NCBI GenBank assembly: GCA_015680685.1
Contig: MNCI01029993.1
Coordinates: 175,990-200,666 of the forward strand
DNA from: Gnetum montanum
Taxonomy: Eukaryota; Streptophyta; Gnetopsida; Gnetales; Gnetaceae
Reading direction: 5' to 3'
Length of the DNA: 24,677 bases
Shown: piece after piece, positions 9,632 through 20,297 of the stretch
Layout of the letters: every line of letters starts with the position of its first letter
Numbering within the stretch: position 1 is the first letter of the stretch
Notes under the pieces: generated by a model
Databases searched by the model: none
Told to the model about the DNA's origin: nothing
What the model saw: the letters and a program-made list of their open reading frames with translations, nothing else
Made by a program: the position numbers and the translations under genes

Positions 9632-12600
9632 TGTTCTTGTAGAAATGTTCTTTTTATTCCTACAAGGGCACCTCCATGAACTAAGTATCATAAAGACTTA
9701 GTGCATGGTCATAAATGGTTTTTGAATCAATATAACCCCCAATATATCAATGATAATGAAATGAAGGAGCATAAAATAAATTGTGAAATGGAGTATAAAT
9801 GATGGAATAATACTTAATACTTAGTATAAAACCTATATAAAAGGACGTAGGATATTAAAATAATATTATTATTATGTAGAGAGAAGAGTTTTAGATCTCT
9901 TTCCAAAAATGGGATTATTATATAAAAAAATGGCTAAGTATAAAAATGCTAAAAAATTTAACCTATTATGGAATGGGAAATAAGAGATAGAATAAATTCT
10001 AAGTATGGAACATGAATAAATGGATGATAAATTATGAAAATAAGACACTACAATATGGGAAAAAGGTCTTGGATCCTTTCTCGAACAATGAAAATGCTTT
10101 ATTAAAGAATGTCAAAGTGCTCACCTTCTAGGGAGGGTCGAACTATAAGCCATGGACGAAAAACATGAGTATAATGTAACTGATAAAAGAAACTTGGTTC
10201 TTGAACAAAATATGAATCTAGAGGATGAAATTGAGCTTATGGAGAGTTAGGATATGGATGGGGTAGCTATAGGTGTGATCTGAAGTCAATTCCTAGCCAA
10301 AATAGGGTTGTTTTGGCCACGGTTCTCATCATTGATATTGGAGATGAAAAAATTCCAAATTTGAAAAGTATTGTTATTGTACCCACCTTTTCAATTTGCT
10401 ACAGATTAAGGCTAAGTGTCTTTTCAACACCATTGAGTGAGGATTCAAGCCTTCAAAACCTCCAAATACATCATCACAAGACATATTCTCAGCTCTTGGG
10501 GGCTATCAGGGATCATTTCGATTCATAATCTAGCTCATGGACTTAATTTTTCATGATCCCTGAAAAAATATAGAACTAAAATTTGTAAGTGTTGGAGCTT
10601 ACATGAATTAAAATTTTTCTAGGTATTAGAGCTATCATGGATTTTGCATCCTAGAGGATCCCAAACAATACATCCTAAGCTCCCCTAACATCATAGAGTT
10701 CGAATTTGGCAAATTTGACAATTTGACCTTAGGATTCCTAAGGTCAAGATGGGATATCAAATTGGATTTCCTTCAATACTACAACATAGAATGCCCCAAA
10801 AATAGCCTTGCAAAACACATTTATGGCCTTTGGATAGCTCCAAGTATCATTCAGGGTCATATTCTAACTTCTCGATGTTAATTCTAGCAAATTTGAAAAA
10901 CTCCCAACATAAGCCTAAAATTTTTCCAAGTGTTACTAATGTTGATGTTGCATTAGTGTTAGCATTGGCATCAATGTTGGTATCACCATCATCGGGGCTT
11001 TTAAATCTCACCAAATCTACGTTTTGACATGCGCCATGGACCCTCGTGGCGGAGACGACTCATTAATAGTAATTTTGCTGCATCAAGACTTAGAAAAAGG
11101 TCATTTTTAGTAGTTTTCTTGGCATCTCAAAGATTAATTTATTTGTCCTAAGTATGAAGCATAGACAAGTACATGACTCATTTTGGCACCTTTGGAATCA
11201 TTCATTACAATCCCATAGCATTTTGCACCCTTGATATGTAGCATTCCATGGCATTGTAGGTCTCTCACCACCTGTAGGAGGTTACTACACCTCTTTTTGA
11301 GTGCAATTTTGACTTTTTGAGAGTTGGAATTTTTAGCCTTAAAAACCACAAAGAATTTTACTAACTCTCATACTCGCGTCAACATCGGTATCACTCCAGC
11401 GAGTTTTGCACCAACACACCAAGATAGCATCCTACAACATCTACAAACCTCAAGGGTTCCTCACCTTTACCTTAGCAATCTTTGATGTTAATTTGGAGGC
11501 CAAATAAGGCTCTAAGAGCTTGAAAAACTAACTCTAGTAAAATGATAAAAAATTCACTAAGTATGGATACTCACGCTCTTGGAACTCATGTTATGACATC
11601 AATAAGCTTCATGTTTGGCATTTTAGCTTGTTCTTATGTTTCTTGTATCCCTCGACATTATTTTGACATCATCTTAGCTCATTTTGGCAACAATCTAGGC
11701 TTCTTAGAAGTTGGAAGATGAAACTTGATAAATATCAAAAAAATTTCTAAGTCTTATGTTGACACTAATGTTGATGCCACATTTGGAACCATCTCCTCAT
11801 CTCTTGGAGTGATGAGCACCATCTTGCCATCTTATGATATTAGTTTAAAGGTCAAATAGAGCTCCAAAAATTCATTTTCAAAAATTTTAAAAATTATTGA
11901 AAATTTCACTAAGTGTTAGTGACATTGACATTAAATTAGCATTAGTCTCAGCATCACCTCAATGAGTTGCTACATTTGCTAAAACTGAAGGCTAGACTTA
12001 TTATTTTCAAACTTAATGACAAGTTATACTTAACTTCTAGTTTACTTTTAGTAGACCCAAGTTAAATTTAGCAACTTTGGACTTATAAATATGAGTTTAA
12101 AACACAAATTTTAAGTTAGATCTTTTGAGATTTGATAGAACTTGTTAGATTTTGAGAGATAAAGAGCACAAGCATCTTTCATCATTGTAGCACCCGCATG
12201 CTACTCGGAAATCTTCAACACCTTCTACACCTTCGATGACAATTTATAGAGATAGAATTTTTTAGGCTTTTGTAGTACTTTTCAAAGTAAAAATTTTTCA
12301 GCTTCAGCATTAATGATAGGAACCTTGGTTGAAACAATCTTGTTTTGGCACATAATTAACTTTGGATCATGCCTATAGATTTCCCATCCATAACCTAAAC
12401 CTTTAGAGGTTTGATTCTACCTTTCAAATCCATATTTTGCTCAAGATTTGAGCTTCTTTTATGAGTTTTATCATACTTATGTTTTTCATCTACTACTTCT
12501 AGTTTAGACCTCCATAGGAGGTCAATACTACATAGTTCATTAAGAAAGAATTTTCATTGTTCAGAAAGGATCTAGGACCCTTTACCCATATTTTAAAATC

Positions 12601-12691
12601 TTAATTTCATCATTTATCATCCATTTATTTGTGTTCCATACTTGAAATTTATTCTATCTCTTACATTATATTCCATACTTATTTAAATTTT

Positions 12692-12893
12692 CAACATTTT
12701 TATATTTAGTCATTTTTCCATATAAAAATATTATTTTTTAGGAAAGGATTTGAAACCCTTCTCTCTACATAATAATATTATTATTTGAATATCAACATTT
12801 TTATATTTAGTCGTTTTTCCATATAAAAATCTTATTTTTTAGGAAACGATTTGAAACCCTTCTCTTTACATAATAATATTATTATTTGAATAT
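12692..12893. repeat. 101-bp tandem duplication inside the nested LTR
   Basis: The units 12692-12792 and 12793-12893 differ at about four positions. The homologous minus-strand LTR at about 9880-9960 has only one unit, so the duplication arose in this copy, and its low divergence makes it one of the younger events here. Confidence 0.9.
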
Positions 12894-12917
12894 CCTACAC
12901 TCTTTTATATTAGTTAT

Positions 12918-13350
12918 TAGGCCTACTATTTTATATTATATTTGGAAACGAAGATGCAATGTTCTATTTCAAAAGATAGAGTATTCTAACAAATGTTTGC
13001 TTACCATGTTGGAGAAGTTGCAGATCTTTCGCCTCACCTATTTTCAACTCACATCTCAAGCATCCAAGTTCAATCTGGACAGTCATCAATTGGTTCATTT
13101 GCTGTAGCTATGGAAAAGACCTGTGTGTTCCAGTTACACTTAGCATCAGTAATCTTTGCAAGGAAGTTTTCCCTTTTTACTATGTGGAGTCACCATTGGA
13201 ATTCTCTTTATCCTTAATTGAGAGCTCTTTGCCTCATCTAATTCTATGTCAATCTATTTTGTAACAAGCTAGTCTTTGTGAACATTTGGTTGCACCCCAA
13301 CTTGGGTTTCCTCCTCTAATACTCATTTATTTCTAAGGTGTTTCTTGAGA
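12918..13350 (+). pseudogene. LINE ORF2-like C-terminal fragment inserted in LTR
   Basis: This stretch is absent from the corresponding part of the minus-strand LTR copy (9735-9890). One frame reads IRPTILYYIWKRRCNVLFQ, which resembles the (L/I)W.IWK.RN...F segment near the C-terminus of plant LINE ORF2. After a frameshift, MLEKLQ/VGEVADLSPHLFSTHISS continues it. The boundaries come from where LTR homology stops and resumes. The family call rests on one motif and is tentative. Confidence 0.4.
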
Positions 13351-14599
13351 ATTCATATTTAGTCATTTTTTAGCAATTTTTAACTTAGTTATTTTTAATA
13401 GTTAAAACTTTATTTTTGCATTGTTTTCCTATCATTCTTGATTCGTGTTTGGTAAGCTAAGTTCGTATTTAATTGGAGGTTTTGTGTTTCTTCATTTTAG
13501 AATCATTGATATATCAAAGGTTATATTGATTTGAAGACTATTTACGGCTGTGCTAAGTTTTTTTTGACACTTAGTTCATAAAGGTATCCTTGTAGGAATA
13601 AAAAGAACATTTCTACAAGAACAACTATAAAAGCCCAAAAAATATATCTTTAAAATTATCACCAAAGGTGTTAAATATGGTTGAGGAGCATGTGGGTGCT
13701 GCAATGTTGGCAAATGCTTGTACTCTTGGTCTTTTGAAATCTAACAAGTGCTCTTAAATTTTAAAAGATTTGACTTGATATTTGTGTTTTAAGCTTGTAT
13801 TTATAAGCTTGAAGTTGCCAAATTTACCTTAGGATTGCTAGAATCAAACTTGAAGTTAAGTATAACTTCTTGTTAAGTTCAAAAATAGCAAGTCTAGTCT
13901 TTAGTTTTTGGTAAATGTAACAACTCGTCAAGGTGACATTGATGCAACATCAGCATCACTAGCACTTAGTGAAGTTTTCACAAATTTTTCAAAGTGCCAA
14001 AAATCAACTTTCAAAGCTTCATTTGACCTTTGAACTAACACCATAGGATGCCAAGATGATTCCAAGGAACTCTAGAGACAAGGAGATGGTGTTGGACATT
14101 AAGTTTGGTCATCTTACATGAAGATCAATAGCATCAAGGATGTCATCACATAGTGTTAGCATTAGCAACCCTTAAACAAAATTTTGATATTTTTTAAAGT
14201 TGCTATTTTGAGCTACCAAGGCCTCATTTAACCTTGAAACTAATATTAAAAGTTACCAAAATGATGCTGAGAGGTCTACGAGACCAAGATGAGACTCTAG
14301 TCATAGATGATATTAATGCCAAAAGTATTGATGTTGATGCAACATCAACATCAGCATGCTACTTAGAAAAATTTTAGAAACATTTCCAAGTTTCATTGCA
14401 CAACTTTTGAGATGCTTAAATTGTTGTTAGAATGAGTTGAGATGGTGTCAAGGAAAAGCCAAAAGAAATGAGAAACCTGGAAATGGGCTAAAATGCCTAT
14501 CGTAGAGGTCAATGATGTTGCTTTGCAAGTCCCAAAAATTGATGAGCTCATACAACAGTTTGCATCATGCTTTTCTAGGTCATATGTTTAAGACTAGTA

Positions 14600-15200
14600 T
14601 TGATAGGAAGATCTTAATGAATAACACATCATAAGAAAATACAAATTCTATGAAATGTAGAAGCTCTTCAAATATCTTTATTTTCTTCTTCAAAAGTGCA
14701 ATGATAATTGCATTTTCAAAGCTTAATTGAATTTGTTATAAATAAAATCATTCTTTGTAATATTATTGTATGCAAATTTTGAATTAAAAGGAAAAACATA
14801 TCTACCATCCTTCCAAAAAATGCCTATAAAAGCATGCTCTAAATTGTTGTTAACTTTAAATAAATTTTCAAGATTAGTAATTAATTTTTTAAAATTCTTT
14901 TCCTCTTTCTATTCAAACCATAAAGGCTAAAAGCTTTATTCCAAATAATCCACCTATCATGTAGACATGGATAAGAAATTGCAGTGATACCAAATCTACT
15001 CCAAGTGGTACATAATCTAGATGCATTAGTAACCCAAGATCCTTTAGTAAAAGAAAGCCATCATGAGCTAATTTGCTTAAGCATACCTTATAAAATTGTA
15101 ATATGATTGTAATTCCAATAATTACTAAGCTTTGTTGAATCTTTCCTTTTCTAATTTATTGATGTGACTAATTTTAATTGAATTTCTTTCTTGTTAACCA
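14600..15200 (-). pseudogene. LINE ORF2-like fragment, minus strand
   Basis: The minus strand keeps protein-like stretches in shifting frames: NKLEKERFNKA (about 15155), LLELQSYYNFIRYA, TTWSRFGITAISYPCLHDRW, IIWNKAFSLYGLN (about 14940), and NLENLFKVNNNLEHAFIGI then FWKDGRYVFPF (about 14800). The last part (ALKMQLSLHF) resembles the region just before the zinc-binding domain of plant LINE ORF2. Several stops interrupt it, and no reverse transcriptase catalytic motif is visible. An unrelated decayed ORF remains possible. Confidence 0.4.
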
Positions 15201-15364
15201 AGTCTTTACTCATGAGTTTTAATAACAATGACAACATAGCTTTAACTTATTTTTAATTTGTAAGCTTTTTTGTGTGTAAAAAGTACTATCTTCAAATTGT
15301 TTTCAAAGTAATTTTGTATATTATTATTATTTTATAAAATAAATATATGGGGTATGATTGTAAA

Positions 15365-15463
15365 CAAATTTTAGTTCAAGATTAAGTTTACAAAAAACAC
15401 TTAATATAAGAAATTTGTGATTAGATAAATCTTTCTTTTTTATAAAATTCTCTCACAAGTTGA
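15365..15463. repeat. Third copy of the ~93-bp repeat
   Basis: Same orientation as the 8988 pair: CAAATTTTAGTTCAAGATTA, then AAGAAATTTGTGA and a closing TCTCTCACAAGTTG that matches TCTCTTACAATTGC in the first copy. Confidence 0.6.
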
Positions 15464-15539
15464 TTGAAATTGAATTTTGTAGCTAGTGAACCGTTACCAA
15501 CATGATAATTTAGAGGAATTATCAAGGAATATAAGGGTG

Positions 15540-15680
15540 GTGGAACCTCAAAATAATTGTAATATAGGCACACTTCAGGATATCTAGTCTAATTAAAACT
15601 TTAAAACTCAGTATTGTCCACTAGAATTAAACCTATGAGTTAGAACTTTCAAATGAAGAGTCTTAACACTAGGCTAACAC
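15540..15680 (-). mobile_element. tRNA-derived SINE, copy 1
   Basis: On the minus strand a good RNA polymerase III A box (TAGCCTAGTGT, 15666-15676) is followed about 33 bases later by a worn B box (GGTTTAATTCT, 15623-15633). The body ends in TATTACAATTATTTTGAGG. It is collinear with the copy at 16515-16655. Confidence 0.7.
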
Positions 15681-15699
15681 ATCATTTTTAATTATAGAG

Positions 15700-16225
15700 G
15701 AATATAATGATCTTGTAAAATAATAAACTAACCACTTAAGCTCAATATCTTTAGCTATCTCCACAAGAAGACTATAGTTGATTGTGAAGATTCTTAATGT
15801 AAGATTAATAACAAGTGATGAGGTAAAGATACTTCACTCGTGCCACTTTTTTTTTTTGATACCAATATTGGTATTGAGCTATAACTCTTTATCTCAAATC
15901 CTATTGCTTTTTTAAGTTCAAGCATGGATGTTGAAAAGTGATGTAAATTTTGTTAGGACTTGGACCTTCCTCCCTACTAACAACTAATTTTCTTCATTTA
16001 TTTTTCAAAGTGTCAATTATAAGGTTGTACACTTGAGTAAACAATCCTAAAATCAAAAAGTTTTTTCTTTTTGTTTTTCATGATGTTTATTCAATGTCAA
16101 GCTTGTAACATACTCTAAACTCTCTTTGTTCATTATTAATATTTTTCAAGGGTCCATCACCTTCCACCCCCTTCATATGTCACTAGTTATTAAAAATATA
16201 TTTTTGATAACTTGACCCATACTTA
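15700..16225. other. AT-rich DNA between SINE copies
   Basis: No gene or recognised element. A run of about ten T (about 15847) is followed by ATACCAATATTGGTAT, a perfect 16-base palindrome (15860-15875). Confidence 0.4.
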
Positions 16226-16228
16226 ATA

Positions 16229-16455
16229 ATGAGATGTTAGCCTAGTAGTGAGGTTCTTGGCCTAATAACCTGAGATTACAGGTTGTTTCTACTAGGTAGC
16301 ACTAAATTATAAATTTTAAAAATTCCATAAAAGAAATTGTAAAACTAGTCTGATAGATCCAAGGAGACTCAATGGAAGTAAGTATAATTTCAATTTTTAT
16401 CTATATTCTATCTAAGTTCTAAGAAAGTATATTGTTGACTATATTACAATCACAA
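16229..16455 (+). mobile_element. tRNA-derived SINE, plus strand
   Basis: The tRNA-like head has A box TAGCCTAGTAG (16238-16248, a full match to TRGYNNARNNG), GGCCTAATAACCTGAG, and a decayed B box GGTTGTTTCT (16281-16290), then CTACTAGGTAGC. The body is AT-rich and probably ends near TATTACAATCAC (about 16455). The broken B box argues against a functional tRNA gene. Confidence 0.7.
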
Positions 16456-16514
16456 TGAGTTAAGGATAAGAGAGGGATTATGCGAACCTGAACTAGAATG
16501 GGGATGGGGGTGTA

Positions 16515-16655
16515 TTGGAACCTTGAAATAATTGTAATATAGGTACAACCTAAGATATATAGTCTAATTAGAACTTTATAACTGAACATTTTCCACTAGA
16601 ATTAAACTCATGACTTGAAGCTTTAAAATTAAGAGTCTTACTAAGATGATCATAT
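16515..16655 (-). mobile_element. tRNA-derived SINE, copy 2
   Basis: Collinear with 15540-15680 on the same strand, sharing the B-box region TTTAATTCTAGTGG (16595-16608) and the tail TATTACAATTATTT. The A box is worn. Confidence 0.65.
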
Positions 16656-16664
16656 GCATTTCTT

Positions 16665-16770
16665 GGATATATAGTTAATATAAAACTTTCATAGAACTTG
16701 AGTAAAACTTTTTAACTCAATGTTATCCATTGGAATTTAACCTAGAACTTGGAGTTATACATTAAAATAA
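16665..16770 (-). mobile_element. tRNA-derived SINE, copy 3, partial
   Basis: A more diverged copy: the minus strand has CTAGGTTAAATTCCAATGG for the B-box region, then TTGAGTTAAAAAGTTTTA and AACTATATATCC. The tail is missing. Confidence 0.5.
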
Positions 16771-16871
16771 TGACTACCTTCTTTGTAAGATAACCTCCAC
16801 TAATCTGTCCCTCCTCATCCTTCTTGTTGACCATCAACCTTTTCCTCCACTATCATTTACCACTAGCCTTG

Positions 16872-17447
16872 TGTAACATCCTGTCCCCAAATGTCATGGA
16901 AAACATTAAATATATGATATATTAGACATTATGCATATGAAGAAAATATACCAAATGCAAAATATATGTGATATTCGACATTATGTATAAAGGAAATAAT
17001 AAGGAAAAATGCAGAAAGAGATAGAAAAGAATGCTTTATTAATATGGAATAGTGTATTTAGATCATGCTCTGAGAGTGTTCCTTGGGGTTTTCTTCCTTT
17101 GGCATCTATCCCTTAGAGGTAATCTAGCACTACCACCATGGTTAGGCCTATAACCCAACCATAAGGGATGGCCAGTCCACTTCTTGTCCTACTTCACCTG
17201 GCTTCTCGTGACTTGCTTATACCAGCTCTACCACTTCATGTCGACATGACCTCTAATCCTCGGTATAAATGCCTTAGGTCAAAACCCCAAAGGTTACCTT
17301 AAGAGACACATCTGTTATTACAATAAGCCCTTTAGGGTCTTAATTACCACTACCATTTTGGTTCTTGTTAAAATAATAATTACACTTGTTATGAAGAGAC
17401 ACCATCTTCATTAGGTAGCAGCATCATTTGGGAAAGGGGATGTGACA
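16872..17447 (+). mobile_element. Solo LTR, 576 bp, with perfect target-site duplication
   Basis: It starts TGTAACATCC and ends GGATGTGACA, which are imperfect inverted termini (9 of 10) with canonical TG...CA ends. It is flanked on both sides by CCTTG (16867-16871 and 17448-17452). A TATA box (TATAAA, 17264-17269) lies inside. A short direct repeat near its 5' side shares GACATTATG. There is no internal coding part, so recombination between two LTRs most likely left a single one. The orientation rests on the TATA box. Confidence 0.88.
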
Positions 17448-17452
17448 CCTTG

Positions 17453-19900
17453 CTTCCTTCGTCATCCCCTTGCATACCTTAAACCTTGACTTCCCTCAAG
17501 GTGTCACCTATTGTATCCACTTTTTTGGCTTGCTAGTAATGAAGATAATTGTGGTTTCAACATTGTTACATTCATTTGGATCATCAAAATGTCCTAAAAT
17601 CATCATCATAAGGCATGTTTTAGGCTCTCATAGACCCTTGAAAGATGTTCCAACTCATAATGTAGCATATGAGCATCATTTTTGGTGACCTTGGAAAAAT
17701 TTGAAAATGAAAAGTTTTCTATGTATCAAAGATAATGCTGAAACTGCATTCGCATCATCCTTAGACCATCTTATGCATGCCACTACTAAAATTTCTTTTT
17801 GGTCCTAGTTTTAGCTCCATGGGACTCTAAATGGCTCATCTACAAAACTCTTAACATGTTAGACATCATTTTTTGACATTTTGACAAGTTTACCTTGGAA
17901 ACTTAAGAAGGAAAAAGTTTGCAAATCCTACGTGGTGCTAACGCTAACATCAATATTAGCATCAAAGTCATCTATAGAAACACTCTAAAAGCCACCATCT
18001 TTGAAAGCATCTTTGGATTTTATAGGCTTCCAAGGGTGTTCCCTAGTCATTCCCAAAATAATAGGCATTAATTTAAGTAGTTTTAGTAAGCTTCATTAGA
18101 TATGAGATGAAAATCTCTTTTAAGTGTCATCGAGGTGATGTTGGAAAATTTTTATAGGCATTACCTAGAGATGTTGAAAATTTTTTCCAAGTGTGAGATA
18201 AGGTGATGCTAACATTAGCATCAGTGTTAACATCAGAATTTAGTTTAGAACCAAAATTTATAGTTTTATACTTGAGCATTAGCATCAGAGTTAGAATTTT
18301 TCACCTTTGCATTCACACTAGAGTTAGAATTATTCAATTTAGTGCTAGTGCTAGAGTTAAAATTTTTTAGCTTAGCGTTAGCCTCAAAGTTAGAATTTTT
18401 TAGCTTAGCATTAACACCAAAGTTTGATTTTCTTTAGCATTTCATGTCATCCCCAACATCATTAGCCCAACACTTCTCACCTATAAAAACTAGCATTTTG
18501 GATTTGATCTTAGCTTCTCGAGCTCTCCACCAACTAGTTGACATTATTTCTAAGGCACCAAATATTAATTTTAACAGGTTTAAAGGTAGTTTTGAGGGTC
18601 ACCCTACCTACATCAACATCATTCCAAGGTCATCAAGTTTAGCATTTAGTAGCATTAACTAGGTCCAAGAGCTCCTTGGTATACTCATGGTAAGAATTGT
18701 CATCAATTCATGTGTTAAAATGGGTGTTGAAGGCTTGGGAATGTAGTTTAATATATGTTTGAAAATTTTTCTAAGTCCTTGGTAACATTGAAATCAATGC
18801 AAACATGTTAGAGTTAGTGTTAACATTTGCAACAATGTTAGAATTTTTCAGCTCTGCATCAATAGTAGAGTTAGAATTTTTCAACTTAACATTAACACCA
18901 GAGCTAGATCTTTTCAACATCATCAATCTACACTTCAACTTCTAGTTTCCAAAAATGAAATTTGAGTTAAATTTATTTAAATTTGGGGTATTTAGAAATC
19001 CTAAGTCTATAAATATGGGATCAAAACCCAAATTCAAAAATAGTTTCTTAAGATCTAAAGCACTTTGTTATATTTTGAGAGATAAACAGCTTGAGTATTT
19101 ACCTTCTACACATCTCTCACATGTTTCATAGTTACCACAACTCTATTTGATAATTTGCAAGCTTAGTATAGCATTAGCATTAGGGTAAAATCTCTCACAT
19201 CATTACCCTAGACTTATAATTTTTTAGCATTGGTGTTACTTCTTCAAAGTTAGAATTTTTTCAGCTCTAGCATTACTCCCAAGACACTTAGTCAAAATAG
19301 CCTTATTTTAGTATTGAATCAATTTTGTATAACATCTACAAATTTTTCATTTATATATTCATTCCAAAGATTTAATTTCTCTTTTAATATCCTCATTTTT
19401 ATCATAAATTGCTCATTTATCATTAGTTTTATCTTCCTTACACCTATTACGAATATTTGTAGCTTTGGCCCTCCATAGGAGACAAAAATTTGTCATTAAC
19501 TTAATTAATTATCTTCATTATTTGGGAAAGAAGCCAAAATAATTTTTCCTATATTGAGCTCTCTATATTTTAAATATTTTATGTTCTTCTATTCATGCTT
19601 CTATCTCTTGTAGTTCATTTTGTACGTAGTTTTGTTTTCAGTAATCAAAACTTAGTTAATTTTACTACTTAAACCTATTGTTTACATCATTCATCTATCA
19701 TTCTTGGTTTATGTGTGGTAGGCTAAGTCCACATTTGATTACAAGTTTGTGCTCCAATTTGTCATAATCATTTACTTATTGAAGGTTATATCAAATCAAA
19801 GACCATTTGTGACTATAGGTTAAGTATTTCAACACTTAATTCATGAAGTTATTCTTATGATATTGAGAAAGAATAGTTTTGTAGGAACATTTTTTATGCT
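17453..19900 (+). mobile_element. Third copy of the long LTR family, 5' of a gag pseudogene
   Basis: It is collinear with the nested plus-strand LTR in its R/U5 part: TATA box (19018-19025), then ATTTTGAGAGATAAACAGC, CTCCATAGGAG (19472), CATTCTTGG.TTATGTGTGG (about 19705), and GTTATAT.AAATCAAAGAC, ending near GTAGGAACA (about 19889). Its U3 holds GCTAACATCAATATTAGCATC-like runs (about 17937, 18205) and 33-bp repeats. The left boundary is uncertain; similarity to the other copies is weak before about 17750. A gag-like frame 400 bp downstream suggests this is a 5' LTR. Confidence 0.6.
18290..18440. repeat. 33-bp tandem repeat array
   Basis: Units begin GTTAGAATTTTT (or close) at 18290, 18323, 18356 and 18389, with a partial unit at 18422. 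The phase is exactly 33. A second short array of the same unit starts at 18837, 18870 and 18903, and a lone unit lies at 19249. Each unit carries a TAGCATTA.CA-like run. Confidence 0.85.
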
Positions 19901-20297
19901 AGAAGGAAGGTTAACAGGGTTTCTAGTTTCTTGAACTTGTCACCTAACAATTTATTGGGTCATTTCCATTTAGAAATTTTTTTATAAATTTTTTACATAA
20001 GTTTTATTTTTTCACTTTAAATTTTATCCTTATTCTGAGTGTGTCTAGGAGGCACTCTTAGATACCATGTCTAGATAAGGATCTAATTTATCTCACAACT
20101 TACACTTTCATAAACTAATGAAAATTTAGAAAGCTCAAGAATTCATGACACCTAGGAGTAGACATAACTACAAGATTTCTTGTGGAAAATGAAAGCTTAA
20201 CATTACACTCATTGAGAATGGGCTCTAGAGGATGGCTACCTATGAAGCTCTTAACAATGTGAAGCCTTTCCTTCCAACTCCCTACTATTTGATAAAA

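Larger units (their letters stand above)
10372..13623 (+). mobile_element. Nested plus-strand long LTR, about 3.25 kb, probable solo LTR
   Basis: It starts TGTTATTGTACCC and ends CTACAAGAACA, with flanks AGTAT (10367-10371) and ACTAT (13624-13628) as a possible worn 5-bp target-site duplication. The ends are set by the break in the surrounding minus-strand copy. The long U3 is rich in TGATGTTAGCATCA-like runs (about 10940, 11385, 11765, 11930) spaced within divergent subrepeats. A TATA box sits at 12084-12090, followed by sequence shared with the 19.0 kb copy (GATTTTGAGAGATAAA.AGC). No gag or pol lies inside. Near its start TCAGGGATCAT (10506-10516) and ATGATCCCTGA (10553-10563) form an 11-bp stem. 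It has grown by a 101-bp duplication and an inserted LINE-like fragment. Confidence 0.7.
9632..14545 (-). mobile_element. Long LTR, minus strand, split by a nested LTR of the same family
   Basis: Two minus-strand pieces, 13624-14545 and 9632-10371, are together collinear with one stretch of the plus-strand LTR: the first matches about 11560-12275, the second about 12265-13623. The first piece ends at GGGCTTTTATAGT and the second resumes at ATACTTTTCAAA. Their counterparts are adjacent in the intact copy (GGCTTTTGTAGTACTTTTCAAA). So the plus-strand LTR inserted here. A TATA box (TATAAATA on the minus strand, 13798-13805) lies in the first piece. The 5' part of U3, beyond 14545, is missing or unrecognisable. 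Confidence 0.75.

Noticed and set aside
16238-16300. Functional tRNA gene
   Set aside because: The A box is good but the B box is broken and no cloverleaf with a paired acceptor stem can be drawn; related copies nearby show that it is a SINE.
17442-17507. 11-bp inverted repeat GTGACACCTTG ... CAAGGTGTCAC
   Set aside because: It spans the end of the solo LTR and its target-site duplication, so it is most easily explained as chance at an insertion junction.
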